From contig JAFGGO010000172.1 in NCBI GenBank assembly GCA_016930515.1, positions 1 to 55,934 of the forward strand: 55,934 bases of DNA, read 5' to 3'. Source of the stretch: Promethearchaeota archaeon. GTDB lineage: Archaea; Asgardarchaeota; Lokiarchaeia; Sigyniarchaeales; SOKP01. Made by a program: the position numbers and the translations under genes. Positions 44,744 to 53,891 of the stretch are shown here, piece by piece; the first letter of the stretch is position 1, and each line of letters begins with the position of its first letter. The notes beneath the pieces were generated by a model. That model was not told the origin of the DNA, did not search any database, and saw only the letters and a program-made list of their open reading frames with translations.

Positions 44744-45586
44744 ATGGAAAAAAAATATCGAAATCCGCTGATTGCATACATAATTAGCTCTGTATTAATT
44801 ATTTTTGCTGGAATTGCAATGGGAAGGAATGAAGGATTTATGCGCTATTTTATTGACGATATGGGCCTTCAAATAATTTATATCTTCTTTGCAATTAGTC
44901 TTGCTTCAATTATAGGTACAGTTGCTGCAGGTTATCTCCTTGCGCCTCTTTTTTTAATGGCATATAAATACACGGTTGGCATTAGAATGACTTTTGGAAT
45001 TCAAGATCGTCCGGAGCCTACGAAATTAAAGGTATTTTTTAAAGGCATTTTTCCTGCGTTGTTAGCTTTACAAATTGCTTTATTGTTTTATAATTTGACA
45101 TTCTTAACCGATCTCGTTTCCTCGAGTTATTCTAGTAATTCTATAAACGCACCTAACGTTCCCCTTGTTATTTTATCAATAATACTTCCCGTAACTGCTG
45201 GTTTTGCAACAGGAATATTTTCACCAGTGTGGTTTTTGCTAGACGGAGGAATAGTGTATACAAATAAATTTAAAGTAGAAAAAATCCGCGATCCAATCGA
45301 AGTAAAAAGCGTCGGTGGGTGGTATCATTACATCATCAAGGGTTATTCGGGTGTTGCTGTAATAATCGGATATTTCAGCTTTGCAGGAGATTTTATTATA
45401 AAAAACAATAATCCGAGCGTATTTCTGATCGCATTCTTGCCCGTGTTGGTTTTACTCTTTTCAATACCAGGTTATTTAGTATTAGAATTAACTGCAAATC
45501 ATAGAAAAAAATACATGAGACATCTTGCAGCTAAACTCGGTATCGATAAGCCACTTGCAGATCCCTTGGACTTACAAAAAACCTAA
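44744..45586 (+). CDS. Polytopic membrane protein, first of a paralogous pair
   Basis: A 280-residue protein with about six membrane segments. Distinctive features shared with the next gene: SPVWFLLDGGIVYTN near residue 165, GGWYHYIIKGYSGVAVI near 197, and LLFSIPGYLVLEL near 245, followed by a short basic tail. A loop between membrane segments 2 and 3 carries charged residues (RMTFGIQDRPEPTKLKVFFKG). No transporter or enzyme family is recognised. ATG start at 44744, after a short AT-rich gap with GACAGGAG upstream. Both genes of the pair point the same way and probably make related proteins in the same membrane. Confidence 0.7.
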   Translation: MEKKYRNPLIAYIISSVLIIFAGIAMGRNEGFMRYFIDDMGLQIIYIFFAISLASIIGTVAAGYLLAPLFLMAYKYTVGIRMTFGIQDRPEPTKLKVFFKGIFPALLALQIALLFYNLTFLTDLVSSSYSSNSINAPNVPLVILSIILPVTAGFATGIFSPVWFLLDGGIVYTNKFKVEKIRDPIEVKSVGGWYHYIIKGYSGVAVIIGYFSFAGDFIIKNNNPSVFLIAFLPVLVLLFSIPGYLVLELTANHRKKYMRHLAAKLGIDKPLADPLDLQKT

Positions 45587-45718
45587 TCAATTCCCTTGTT
45601 ATTTTTTCATATTTTTGATTCAATCTTTAAATGTATTTAATTTTTTGGAAAGGAATTTAATAGATAATATCTTTTATATTTTAAAATTATTATACTTCAA
45701 TTTGAGTAGAAATTAATC

Positions 45719-46558
45719 GTGTCGTTCAAAAAGTACGCAAAACATCTAAGTCTATTCTGTTTGCCTTTAGGATTTTTCCTCGTAATGACATCCATATTCA
45801 TGTCAAACGACCCTGGATGGATTAAACTAATTCCGATCGATATTAACTCCGTTCAGATAAATATATTACTCATTTTTATCGTACTCTCTTCCATAATCTT
45901 CACACCTTTAATGGGTTATGTGTTTAGTCCTCTCTTGCTCTGGGTACATAAAAAAATAATCGGAAGGAATAACGATTACGGATTTCAGCAGATAGAACGC
46001 TCCGAAAAGTTCAAAGGTTTTTTGAAGAGTTTCTTTCCATCCGTCATGGCAATTAATTTTGCTCTGATGCTTGCGGATTCCCCATCGTTCTGGGAATTAA
46101 TAGTTGTTGATCCAACCGATCCAATTGCTCCTTTCCTTTCGTTACTTTTTTTACTTCCTTTTACTACTTGTATTTGCTCCTGCATATTCTCTCCAGTGTG
46201 GTTTTTACTAGATTCTGGGATCGTTTATACAAATATAAATACGGGCGACATGACCAAGCCTAGAGAACTTCGAAATGTGGGACGCTGGTACCTTTACATC
46301 TTAAAAGGCTATTCTGGTATCGCAGTATTTTTTTCTTTCTACACGTTTCTAACCAGATCCATCGAAACTTCGCAAGGAAAACTTCATTTTTCAACTCCTT
46401 TAAGTTTCTTCGTTCTTCCGTTTTTATTAACATTTTTAGCAATACCAGGAATTATCCTATTGGATGTAAATAGTGATAAAAGGACTAGGTTCGTTCTGAA
46501 ATGGGCGCAGAAATTCGAAATACTACAATCATTTGATCTACAATTAAAAAAGCAATAA
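45719..46558 (+). CDS. Polytopic membrane protein, second of the pair
   Basis: Paralogue of the preceding gene with matching topology and the same signature segments: SPVWFLLDSGIVYTN, GRWYLYILKGYSGIAVF, and FLAIPGIILLDV. The start is GTG at 45719. Between the two genes is a 132-base gap that is AT-rich and can hold its own promoter. The copies share most similarity in the second half, especially around the SPVWFLLD-x-GIVYTN motif, which is probably functional. Substrate and role unknown. Confidence 0.7.
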   Translation: MSFKKYAKHLSLFCLPLGFFLVMTSIFMSNDPGWIKLIPIDINSVQINILLIFIVLSSIIFTPLMGYVFSPLLLWVHKKIIGRNNDYGFQQIERSEKFKGFLKSFFPSVMAINFALMLADSPSFWELIVVDPTDPIAPFLSLLFLLPFTTCICSCIFSPVWFLLDSGIVYTNINTGDMTKPRELRNVGRWYLYILKGYSGIAVFFSFYTFLTRSIETSQGKLHFSTPLSFFVLPFLLTFLAIPGIILLDVNSDKRTRFVLKWAQKFEILQSFDLQLKKQ

Positions 46559-46643
46559 AATCACGATCAGAATTGAGATTTTCTTTTGTATTTTAAATAT
46601 CTTTTTTATATAAGAAATAAATTATCATGGTTTTATCATAATG

Positions 46644-47597
46644 CTAAAGAATTTCTTTCTCGTAAAGGTTATTGTTTAACTCGAGTTTGATGTTTCCTCC
46701 TGAAGCGACTTCAACAGCTTTATTAATACCTTCCAATACTTTATTCATAAGAAATTCTATTGCGGAAAGAGTATCTTTTATCATTTCAATATTGTTTTCG
46801 GAGTGAAATATAGATAAGGCCATTATCATCGCGGGGAGGAAATCGTTACTTAACATTGTTTCTTCGACATCTATTTGAATGTCCTCGGTTTTAAACGGGT
46901 TAAGAACATCGATCTTGGTAAACATGAGTTTTCCGATAAATAAAGAGGCCTTAATGCTTCTCATGATATAATTAGTTTTTCTATCATCTAAAGTAAAATA
47001 TTCAAATGTCGCCATATCGACTATATCCTCGCTGAGAATATTTCCTGCGAGGTTGAGCTTTCTTTTAACTCGATCGGATACTTGTTTTTCAGGAAACATT
47101 AACTTGAAGGAATTCAAATTACTCTCGTAAAAATCATTATATAATACATCGTGCAACTTTTCTGCTGGATCGTTCGAATCCAACCTATAACCGTTTTGAG
47201 CGTATCGATCTAAAAACTTTTTAATAAGCAGGAACTTGAATTTAAGCCTATATAAAGCAAGATATAATGGTTGCCTGGTTTTCGTGTAAGCTACGACATT
47301 TCCCATTCGATTGATATCGTGATGTTTTCTTGAATACATCGCTATGGGTTTTAACTTGTCTACGGTAATGTTAATGAAACGATCAACGATATTCTTGAAA
47401 ATAGGTTCGTCGTGTAAATCTAATATGTCACACAATTTATCTGCCGAAGGTCTTTTTTCTGATACTTCCCTAATCTCGTCGTAATTGTGTTCCACGAGAA
47501 ATATGGATATTAACGCTTCCATTTCTAGGACTGACCTATGGGGAATGAATACTTTATTAAGATTATTTATAATAAGTTGGGCTTCTGAAGGTTGCAT
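46644..47597 (-). CDS. Uncharacterised helical protein
   Basis: Unrecognised, 317 residues, helical throughout, soluble, no nucleotide or metal motif that I can see. N-terminal part MQPSEAQLIINNLNKVFIPHRSVLEMEALISIF, middle KLKPIAMYSRKHHDINRMGNVVAYTKTRQPLYLALYRLKFKFLLIKKFLDRYA; the C-terminus has TLSAIEFLMNKVLEGINKAVEVASGGNIKLEL. It ends 85 bases from the convergent membrane-protein gene and starts 270 bases from the divergent histidine kinase. It may serve in the same regulatory setting but that is not shown. Confidence 0.6.
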   Translation of the reverse strand: MQPSEAQLIINNLNKVFIPHRSVLEMEALISIFLVEHNYDEIREVSEKRPSADKLCDILDLHDEPIFKNIVDRFINITVDKLKPIAMYSRKHHDINRMGNVVAYTKTRQPLYLALYRLKFKFLLIKKFLDRYAQNGYRLDSNDPAEKLHDVLYNDFYESNLNSFKLMFPEKQVSDRVKRKLNLAGNILSEDIVDMATFEYFTLDDRKTNYIMRSIKASLFIGKLMFTKIDVLNPFKTEDIQIDVEETMLSNDFLPAMIMALSIFHSENNIEMIKDTLSAIEFLMNKVLEGINKAVEVASGGNIKLELNNNLYEKEIL

Positions 47598-47869
47598 GAT
47601 CGTGCTTTCTTTCTTTTAATCTTTAATTTATGCTATTAAATTAAAAACCAAGATCATTAAAAAATATATCAATGAATATCTAGGAGGATTTACGATGATG
47701 GATTATTTCTTTTAAAATATGCTTAAATAACTCCATGAATATATTATTTTAAATCTTTTAATCCAATTAATATTAGCTTGATATTTGTTTAAAAAAGGAA
47801 GAATTAAATATATCACTTTTTATTATTTCTAATGAGGTAAATAAGAATAGTAGGCATTAATCGCATATT

Positions 47870-49480
47870 ATGACACATAGTAGGATTAGTTCTTCTAATA
47901 AAAAACCCATTGATAGGAACATTTCTTCGTTTATTTTAGAAAACGCCAGCGATATTATAATAGTAGTAAATAACAAATTCAAAATAGATTACATTAATGA
48001 GAAAACGACATTTAATACATTTGGATTTAAAAAAAAAGAACTCATTGGAAAATCGTCATTGGATTTCATTCACCCCGAAGATCGCGACAAAAGCTTAAAA
48101 TTATTAAATACAGGCTTTATTGAGGGCGAAGGAATTGGAGAAGTTCGATTAAAACACAAGAGCGGACAATGGATTTGGACGGAAATAAAGGGTAAAATGT
48201 TCGTGAATTACGACAATTCTAAGAAAGCAGTCTTGATGATAAGAGATATTACCGAACGAAAAAGTTCCGAAGAGAAAATGAAATGTTTGAACGAGGAACT
48301 AAAACGAAAAATTGCTTTAAGCAATCAAAAACTGTTAAGATCTGAAGAAAAATATCGATACCTCATTGAAAATTCACCTTTCGCAATCGTGCTTATTGAT
48401 TTAAAGGGAATCGTTTCCGAATGCAATATAATGACCGAAAAACTTCTTGGGTATAAAAAAACAGAATTAATAGGGAAATTTTTTTCTGACTATTCAACTA
48501 CGCTGAGAAATAACTTGCCATTTCTCTTCATCCAATTCAAGAATAACCTAAAAAAAGAAGACACGCCATTTTCCGATATTCAATTAATAAAAAAAGATGG
48601 TACGAAAATATGGACGAATATGCAAACTTCCCTTGTAAAAGTGAGAAATAAAATTTTACTCCAAATAATATTTTATGACATCACGGAAAAAAAGAAAGCC
48701 GAGAGCCTGATTAATCAAGAAATAATTAAGATTGAGGAATTAGAAAAGATCCGTAGGGAATTGATTTCAAGCGTATCACACGAGCTAAAGACGCCTCTAA
48801 TGTCCTTAAGTGGGGCTTCAGAATTACTTACAAATGTGTTTTACGATCAGGTAAATTCTGATGTCTTGGAACTGATTCATATTATTGATAGAGGAACAAA
48901 AAGACTTGAAAAGCTGGTGGAACGATTTTTAGATATTTCCAAATTAGATTTTAAAATGCTCCGATTAAGAGATCAAGTATGTGATGTAAGCGAAGTAGTT
49001 CAAGCATGCGCAGAAGAAATGAAATACATTCTAAAAAGAAGAGAAATACGTCTTAACTTGGAACTTATTGACGAGGTCTTTTTAAATATTGATAAATTGA
49101 GATTAGAACAAGTTATAATGAGCATATTGTCAAATGCTATAAAAAATACTCCGCCCCAAGGCAAGATTAACATTAAAATAGAACAAAATGAAGATATTAT
49201 AAAAATAATGACGATTGATACTGGTATAGGATTAACTAAGGGAGAACTTGATAAAGTAAAGAAATTTTCAAGATTTTGTAAGCTTCAGAGGCATGGTAAG
49301 GGAACAGAATATTTGGACATACAAGGTACTGGACTTGGGTTATTTATTTCCAAAAATATTATTGACATGTACAACGGTAAAATCGAAATAAATTCGGAAG
49401 GGCGAGGTAAGGGGTGTATGTGTTTAGTTGAATTGCCTATAAAAAAAAAAATATTAAATAGTAAAAATAAGATATTATAA
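47870..49480 (+). CDS. PAS-PAS sensor histidine kinase
   Basis: Cytosolic histidine kinase of 536 residues, with no membrane segment. Two PAS domains: residues about 20-130 (ENASDIIIVVNNKFKIDYINEKT ... RDITERK) and about 160-280 (YLIENSPFAIVLIDLKGIVSE ... YDITEKK). The HisKA phosphorylation site is H304 in SSVSHELKTPL. The ATPase domain has the N box MSILSNAIKNTPPQG, G1 DTGIGL and G2 GTGLGLFISKNII. It is followed after 16 bases by the response regulator, its evident partner. The signal is probably a small ligand or redox state sensed in the cytosol. Confidence 0.93.
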   Translation: MTHSRISSSNKKPIDRNISSFILENASDIIIVVNNKFKIDYINEKTTFNTFGFKKKELIGKSSLDFIHPEDRDKSLKLLNTGFIEGEGIGEVRLKHKSGQWIWTEIKGKMFVNYDNSKKAVLMIRDITERKSSEEKMKCLNEELKRKIALSNQKLLRSEEKYRYLIENSPFAIVLIDLKGIVSECNIMTEKLLGYKKTELIGKFFSDYSTTLRNNLPFLFIQFKNNLKKEDTPFSDIQLIKKDGTKIWTNMQTSLVKVRNKILLQIIFYDITEKKKAESLINQEIIKIEELEKIRRELISSVSHELKTPLMSLSGASELLTNVFYDQVNSDVLELIHIIDRGTKRLEKLVERFLDISKLDFKMLRLRDQVCDVSEVVQACAEEMKYILKRREIRLNLELIDEVFLNIDKLRLEQVIMSILSNAIKNTPPQGKINIKIEQNEDIIKIMTIDTGIGLTKGELDKVKKFSRFCKLQRHGKGTEYLDIQGTGLGLFISKNIIDMYNGKIEINSEGRGKGCMCLVELPIKKKILNSKNKIL

Positions 49481-49496
49481 TCCTCGTGAAAAAAAG

Positions 49497-50420
49497 ATGA
49501 CTTTGAATGAACCAGGGCTAAAAGAAAACTTAAAAAATCTAATTCTTTTAGTAGAAGACGATAATGACATTCTCTTGTTAACTAAGAAAACCTTAGAAAT
49601 TGCCAAATACGATGTTGTAACTGCAAAGAACGGGATTGATGCATTAAAAATACTTGATTCCTTAGAAGATAAGGTTCCGGATTTGATCATAAGCGATATA
49701 TTGATGCCTGGAATGGATGGATACGAATTTTTCAAGGCAGTATCAGAAAATCCCAAGTGGAACCAAATACCATTTGTGTTTTTAACTGCTTTATCCACTC
49801 CTGAAGACGTTCGATTAGGAAAACTCTTAGGAGTTGACGATTATTTATCAAAACCTGTAAAAAGAGAAGACTTATACGCCATTGTAAGTGGTCGAATCGC
49901 TCGTAGTAAGAAGATCCAATCGGTCAACAAGAAAGTTAAGGAAATGATCCAATCATTCAACATAGACATAACCCCCTCAATTTTAGAAGACGAAAAAGAC
50001 CTCATAACTCTATTATTTGTTGCTTGGCACGATTATATCGGTCCTGAATTGAAAGCGTACCATCCAAAAAAGTATAAATTGCCCATGAAGCTTTCAAATA
50101 TTGGAACTCAATTGTTCCAAGCAACTGTCTCAATGTATGGACACGAACACATTACAAAATCAGAAGGCATATTACTCAATATTGAAAACATTCAAAGGAA
50201 TGGATATTTGTTTTTTGACGCTTATCCTGACGAAACTTCAAGAGGAGGAGAAAAACAATATATGCTTGCCGTTATTGCACCAAAAATTAATTATTTTGAA
50301 TCATTGCAAATTCGAGAAGTTTTAAAGAAAATATCAATTGAGGTAAAAAAAAAACAAGAATGGGAAATTTCCTCATATTGGGAAGAAATTGCAAATATCT
50401 TAACAACACCAGCAATATAA
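49497..50420 (+). CDS. Response regulator receiver fused to a possible longin-like domain
   Basis: Receiver domain in residues 14-130 with acidic pair D21/D22, phosphorylation site D67 (SDILMPGMDG), T97 and K119 (LSKP). After a short linker comes an unusual output region of about 150 residues: LITLLFVAWHDYIGPELKAYHPKK, then IGTQLFQATVSMYGHEHI, YLFFDAYPDE and QYMLAVIAPKINYFESLQIREVLKKIS. This resembles a longin-type beta-alpha fold (strand, GPE-x-x-AYHP start, long last helix), not a DNA-binding domain. It pairs with the histidine kinase gene 16 bases upstream. The longin reading is by pattern and should be taken as provisional. Confidence 0.8.
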   Translation: MTLNEPGLKENLKNLILLVEDDNDILLLTKKTLEIAKYDVVTAKNGIDALKILDSLEDKVPDLIISDILMPGMDGYEFFKAVSENPKWNQIPFVFLTALSTPEDVRLGKLLGVDDYLSKPVKREDLYAIVSGRIARSKKIQSVNKKVKEMIQSFNIDITPSILEDEKDLITLLFVAWHDYIGPELKAYHPKKYKLPMKLSNIGTQLFQATVSMYGHEHITKSEGILLNIENIQRNGYLFFDAYPDETSRGGEKQYMLAVIAPKINYFESLQIREVLKKISIEVKKKQEWEISSYWEEIANILTTPAI

Positions 50421-50588
50421 TTATTATCTAATAATAACTTATAATTAGAAAACTAGTGATCCCCTAGAGGATGCGAATAGTTAAACCGTAAACTTAAAAC
50501 TCAATACAAATTCAACTAATTAAATTTTAAAAATTTAAGCGTTTGTTAAAAAATTGTACAGGAGTTAAATATTAAAGAAATAAAGGTG

Positions 50589-50900
50589 CTAGTCAAAGAC
50601 ATACATCCTATTCCAAAAATCCTTTACTAAACGCATGTAATCTTCGTTTGTAAATTTGCCTCCCTTCTTTTGAGCGGCTTTAGTCTGCTCCTCGAGTAAA
50701 TCTTCAAAATATTCAACAACCTTCTTGTTGTGCTCTTCGATTAGAGGATTTATAGATTTTTTTTTCTTACCGAGCATTTTTTTTTTAAGATCTAAATATA
50801 CTTTTTCGTACTGCAGACGTGCTTCCTTAATTTCTCTAACTTCTTTTATTGGTTCTTCTTTTGTAATTCCCTTTTGGTAATTTGTATCTGAATTTGACAT
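50589..50900 (-). CDS. Small coiled-coil protein, 103 residues
   Basis: Highly charged protein rich in Lys and Glu with long helical stretches (EPIKEVREIKEARLQYEKVYLDLKKKMLGKKKKSINPLIEEHNKKVVEYFEDLLEEQTKAAQKKGG). No cysteine, no membrane segment. The sequence KKKMLGKKKKS is very basic and could bind nucleic acid. Not recognised. It lies between the response regulator and the PfkB kinase and points the other way. Confidence 0.6.
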   Translation of the reverse strand: MSNSDTNYQKGITKEEPIKEVREIKEARLQYEKVYLDLKKKMLGKKKKSINPLIEEHNKKVVEYFEDLLEEQTKAAQKKGGKFTNEDYMRLVKDFWNRMYVFD

Positions 50901-51048
50901 TAAAATACCTTCCTCAATTTTTTAAATGGATTACCCTATTGGATTAATTAATAAAAGGAAATTTACATATTTATATTTACTGGCGATAAATTAAAAAAAG
51001 GACGAACTTAAAGCTTAATTTAATAAAAAATCGTGAATTTCTTTACTA

Positions 51049-52236
51049 ATGTATAAAAACATCAATAAATACGATGTTACTATTTCTTCGTGTGAATCAA
51101 TCAAGGCAAAATTAAAAGATTTAGAACATCAGTTCTCGAAGAAACAATGCTTTTTAGGATTCGACGGATACATTGATTCTTTATACTCTCTCGTGCAATC
51201 GAGAGAAAGCAAGTCTGAATGGAAAAAGATGGATTTAATGGCAACATTCGGGCAAAAAGTTATTGATGTGGCAGGAAGCGCAGCTAGTATCGAGCGAGTT
51301 CTAAAAAGGAGGATTTTTGGAGGATTCACGCCAAACACTAGCAGCGCCATAAGCGCCTTAGGAGCGCGCATTACTATAGTTGCTGCTCTAGGATATCCAG
51401 ATATACTTGAAATTTTTTCTCCTATTACTCAAGATAATAGAATTAATGCGTTTTCGATTGCCAATCCTGGTGAAACGCTTGGTTTAGAATTTAACGATGG
51501 AAAAGTGATGATCACTGATTTTGCTAATATTTTTTCCATTGATTGGAATCTCGTAAAGAACAGAATTGGTGTTGACCAATTGTTGCAATATTTTCAGAAT
51601 GCTGATGTTCTCGGATTTGGTCATTGGTCATTGACTCATGGTTTAAGCGATATTTGGAGAGGATGTGAAAAAGAAATATTTCCTAACATTAACGGTAAAA
51701 ATAAGCTTTTTTTTGCCGACCTTTCCGATATTAAAAAGCGTTCCAATACCGATATCGTCGATATGGTCAATATATTAAATAAGATCAACGATCAAGTTCC
51801 CGTTCTACTCAGTCTAAACGATCAAGAGGCCGTTGATCTTTCGAAAGCACTTGGATTAAAGTTAGATGATGTTAAATCGCATTTAGGATCAGGTTATCAC
51901 GATGCGGGAAAGAATCTTTGTCAGCTAACAAATCTATCCTATATCGTTGTTCATTCTCCTCGATTTGCAACAATTTCTACAAACAACGATGAACATTTCT
52001 GGGTCACGGAAGGTTTCACATCAAAACCTCGCTTTACAACTGGAGCGGGAGATCACTTTCACTCGGGAGTAGTTATGGGATTGATAAGTGGACTAGAACC
52101 TGCCGAAGCGATTGTATATGGAAATGCACTCACGGCAGTATTTGTGCGTACGGGAAATTCGCCGAGTTGTGCCGATGTAAGTAGATTTATTGGAAAGTAC
52201 ATGGAATACATTGAAAACGACAACCCCGTATTTTAA
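51049..52236 (+). CDS. PfkB-family carbohydrate/nucleoside kinase
   Basis: Ribokinase-fold sugar or nucleoside kinase of 395 residues. The N-terminal lid region includes CFLGFDGYIDSLYSL; GGFTPNTSSAISALGARITIVAALGYPD is the substrate-binding area, and TTGAGDHFHSGVVMG (D335 as catalytic base) is the anion-hole motif. The N-terminal 35 residues precede the fold. The length is above the usual 300-330 because of insertions. The substrate cannot be predicted from sequence. It is alone, divergent from the coiled-coil gene. Confidence 0.85.
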   Translation: MYKNINKYDVTISSCESIKAKLKDLEHQFSKKQCFLGFDGYIDSLYSLVQSRESKSEWKKMDLMATFGQKVIDVAGSAASIERVLKRRIFGGFTPNTSSAISALGARITIVAALGYPDILEIFSPITQDNRINAFSIANPGETLGLEFNDGKVMITDFANIFSIDWNLVKNRIGVDQLLQYFQNADVLGFGHWSLTHGLSDIWRGCEKEIFPNINGKNKLFFADLSDIKKRSNTDIVDMVNILNKINDQVPVLLSLNDQEAVDLSKALGLKLDDVKSHLGSGYHDAGKNLCQLTNLSYIVVHSPRFATISTNNDEHFWVTEGFTSKPRFTTGAGDHFHSGVVMGLISGLEPAEAIVYGNALTAVFVRTGNSPSCADVSRFIGKYMEYIENDNPVF

Positions 52237-52376
52237 ATTACAGCAGCATTAACTTTCTATCATTCATTTAATCAAAGGTGATGATATCTTGGTAGCTTCA
52301 ATCTGTGTTTCATGGCTATCTTTAAATTAGATGAGATTATAACATAATTAGGACACGAATTAATTACACAATTATA

Positions 52377-52853
52377 ATGATCGAATCAGATAAAGAAAGA
52401 GAGGACATAATTTCCAAGGAATATTTATTAAACATATATAATCTTTTAAAAAGGACTGAAAAGCAGTTTAATAAAATCGAGAGGCAAATAATTCAAGAAA
52501 AACCTCATTTCGACAAGAGAAAAGTAACCCCTCCTCAATGGTTCGTGTTGCGGATTCTTTGGAAACAAGATGGACTTCCGTTGAAATATTTAGCAACTGC
52601 TGCTAAATGTTCGCGTTCTACCATAACAGGAATCATTGATACAATGGAAAAAAACAGTCTTGTGAAACGACTCTCAAATCCCGATGATGGAAGGAGTACA
52701 TTAGTAGTATTAACTGACTCTGGAAAAGAACTTGGTCATTATGGTCCATCATTTGACTCGTATTTAACTGAAAATTGTAAAAATTTTAGCAGGGAGGAGC
52801 TTCAAATGTTAATATTATTATTGAAAAAATTTCTCAAGTCGTTGGAATTATAA
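52377..52853 (+). CDS. MarR-family transcriptional regulator
   Basis: Winged-helix regulator of 158 residues with MarR architecture: an N-terminal helix bundle for dimerisation, TPPQWFVLRILWKQDGLPLKYLATAAKCSRSTITGIIDTMEKNSLVKRLSNPDDGRSTLVVLTDSGKELG (about 45-115) as winged helix including the DxRS wing, and C-terminal helices. Effector and targets unknown. It is followed after 90 bases by another winged-helix gene and then a methyltransferase gene, all on the plus strand. Confidence 0.9.
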   Translation: MIESDKEREDIISKEYLLNIYNLLKRTEKQFNKIERQIIQEKPHFDKRKVTPPQWFVLRILWKQDGLPLKYLATAAKCSRSTITGIIDTMEKNSLVKRLSNPDDGRSTLVVLTDSGKELGHYGPSFDSYLTENCKNFSREELQMLILLLKKFLKSLEL

Positions 52854-52942
52854 TTGAGCATAATAGTTCGGTTCCGAAACACTTATATTGGTTAGGTTCC
52901 TAATTAAATCATCTAATAAAAATAATTTTTAATGAAATAGAG

Positions 52943-53281
52943 ATGGATATTAACATAAAAGAATTGTTAAACAAGTCAAAATTAACAATCGAAGAGATCG
53001 AAGAATTTAAGGATCTTGCAAATAAAACCGATAAAAAGGTTAGTCACTCACGAGCTTACAAAACAATGATGAACCCTACTAGAAGGGATCTACTACAATT
53101 CATTGGATACGAAATAAAGACCATTCCAGAATTAATGAATAAATTTAACTTATCAAATGATCAAGTTAATTATCACCTTGCAATGTTAAAACAAGGCTTA
53201 TATGTAATATCTTCCAAGGAAGGTTGGAAATGCTCTCCATTGGGTTTAGGTTTTTTAGAGAACACGATACTCAAAGAATAA
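52943..53281 (+). CDS. Winged-helix (ArsR-like) DNA-binding protein
   Basis: A 112-residue protein with a single winged helix: MMNPTRRDLLQFIGYEIKTIPELMNKFNLSNDQVNYHLAMLKQGLYVISSKEGWKCSPLGLGFLE (about 43-108). The N-terminal 40 residues are helical and charged (LNKSKLTIEEIEEFKDLANKTDKK). Single cysteine; no metal site. It precedes the methyltransferase gene by 40 bases, and the two are probably co-transcribed, so it may regulate that gene. Confidence 0.82.
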   Translation: MDINIKELLNKSKLTIEEIEEFKDLANKTDKKVSHSRAYKTMMNPTRRDLLQFIGYEIKTIPELMNKFNLSNDQVNYHLAMLKQGLYVISSKEGWKCSPLGLGFLENTILKE

Positions 53282-53320
53282 TAGAACAATTAATAGAGAA
53301 ACAATGCAAAATAAATAAAT

Positions 53321-53881
53321 ATGAAAATTGATGATTTATTAAGTTCAGAATCTGCGTATATAATAGAAAAAAACATAAATCCAATTTTAGATAGCATATT
53401 GATAAAAAAAAATGCAAAAATCTTAGATATAGGTACTGGAAAAGGGAGAATGGCCATTGCCCTTGCATTAAAAGGATATCAATTATTAACTGGTGAACCT
53501 GAAGGAGACGATTCAGAATACGCAAGACAAGAATGGCTTAAAGATGCTAAATTATTAGGTGTAGAAAAATTCATCAAATTAAATCATTTTAACGCGGAAT
53601 TCATGCCATTCGAGAACGAACAATTCGATGTAATATTCATGATGGGGTCTTTCCATCACATTAACAATAAAGAAGCAGCCATTAGTGAATGTTTTCGTAC
53701 CTTGAAAAAAGTAGATGGATTGTTATGCATTATTGAGCCTAATACCAATGGCATTCAAAAAATAAAAGAAAGACATTCATCTCATCCTAATGCCGTTGAT
53801 CCCCGGAATTTCATTAAAAGGAGCGTTTTTAACATTTTACATCTTCCAATGTTCGATGCATTCGTATTTAAAAACGGTTGA
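53321..53881 (+). CDS. Class I SAM-dependent methyltransferase (small)
   Basis: A 186-residue Rossmann-fold methyltransferase. Motif I is ILDIGTGKGRMAIALALKG (about 35-53); the acidic residue of motif II is in GEPEGD; motif IV is FDVIFMMGSFHHI (about 104-116), and LKKVDGLLCIIEPN follows. The C-terminal beta strands after motif VI are short, so the protein is compact for the Ubi/Mega type. Substrate unknown. It follows the winged-helix gene and converges with the ThiC-family gene, whose end is 10 bases away. Confidence 0.85.
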   Translation: MKIDDLLSSESAYIIEKNINPILDSILIKKNAKILDIGTGKGRMAIALALKGYQLLTGEPEGDDSEYARQEWLKDAKLLGVEKFIKLNHFNAEFMPFENEQFDVIFMMGSFHHINNKEAAISECFRTLKKVDGLLCIIEPNTNGIQKIKERHSSHPNAVDPRNFIKRSVFNILHLPMFDAFVFKNG

Positions 53882-53891
53882 GGTTTAAATC

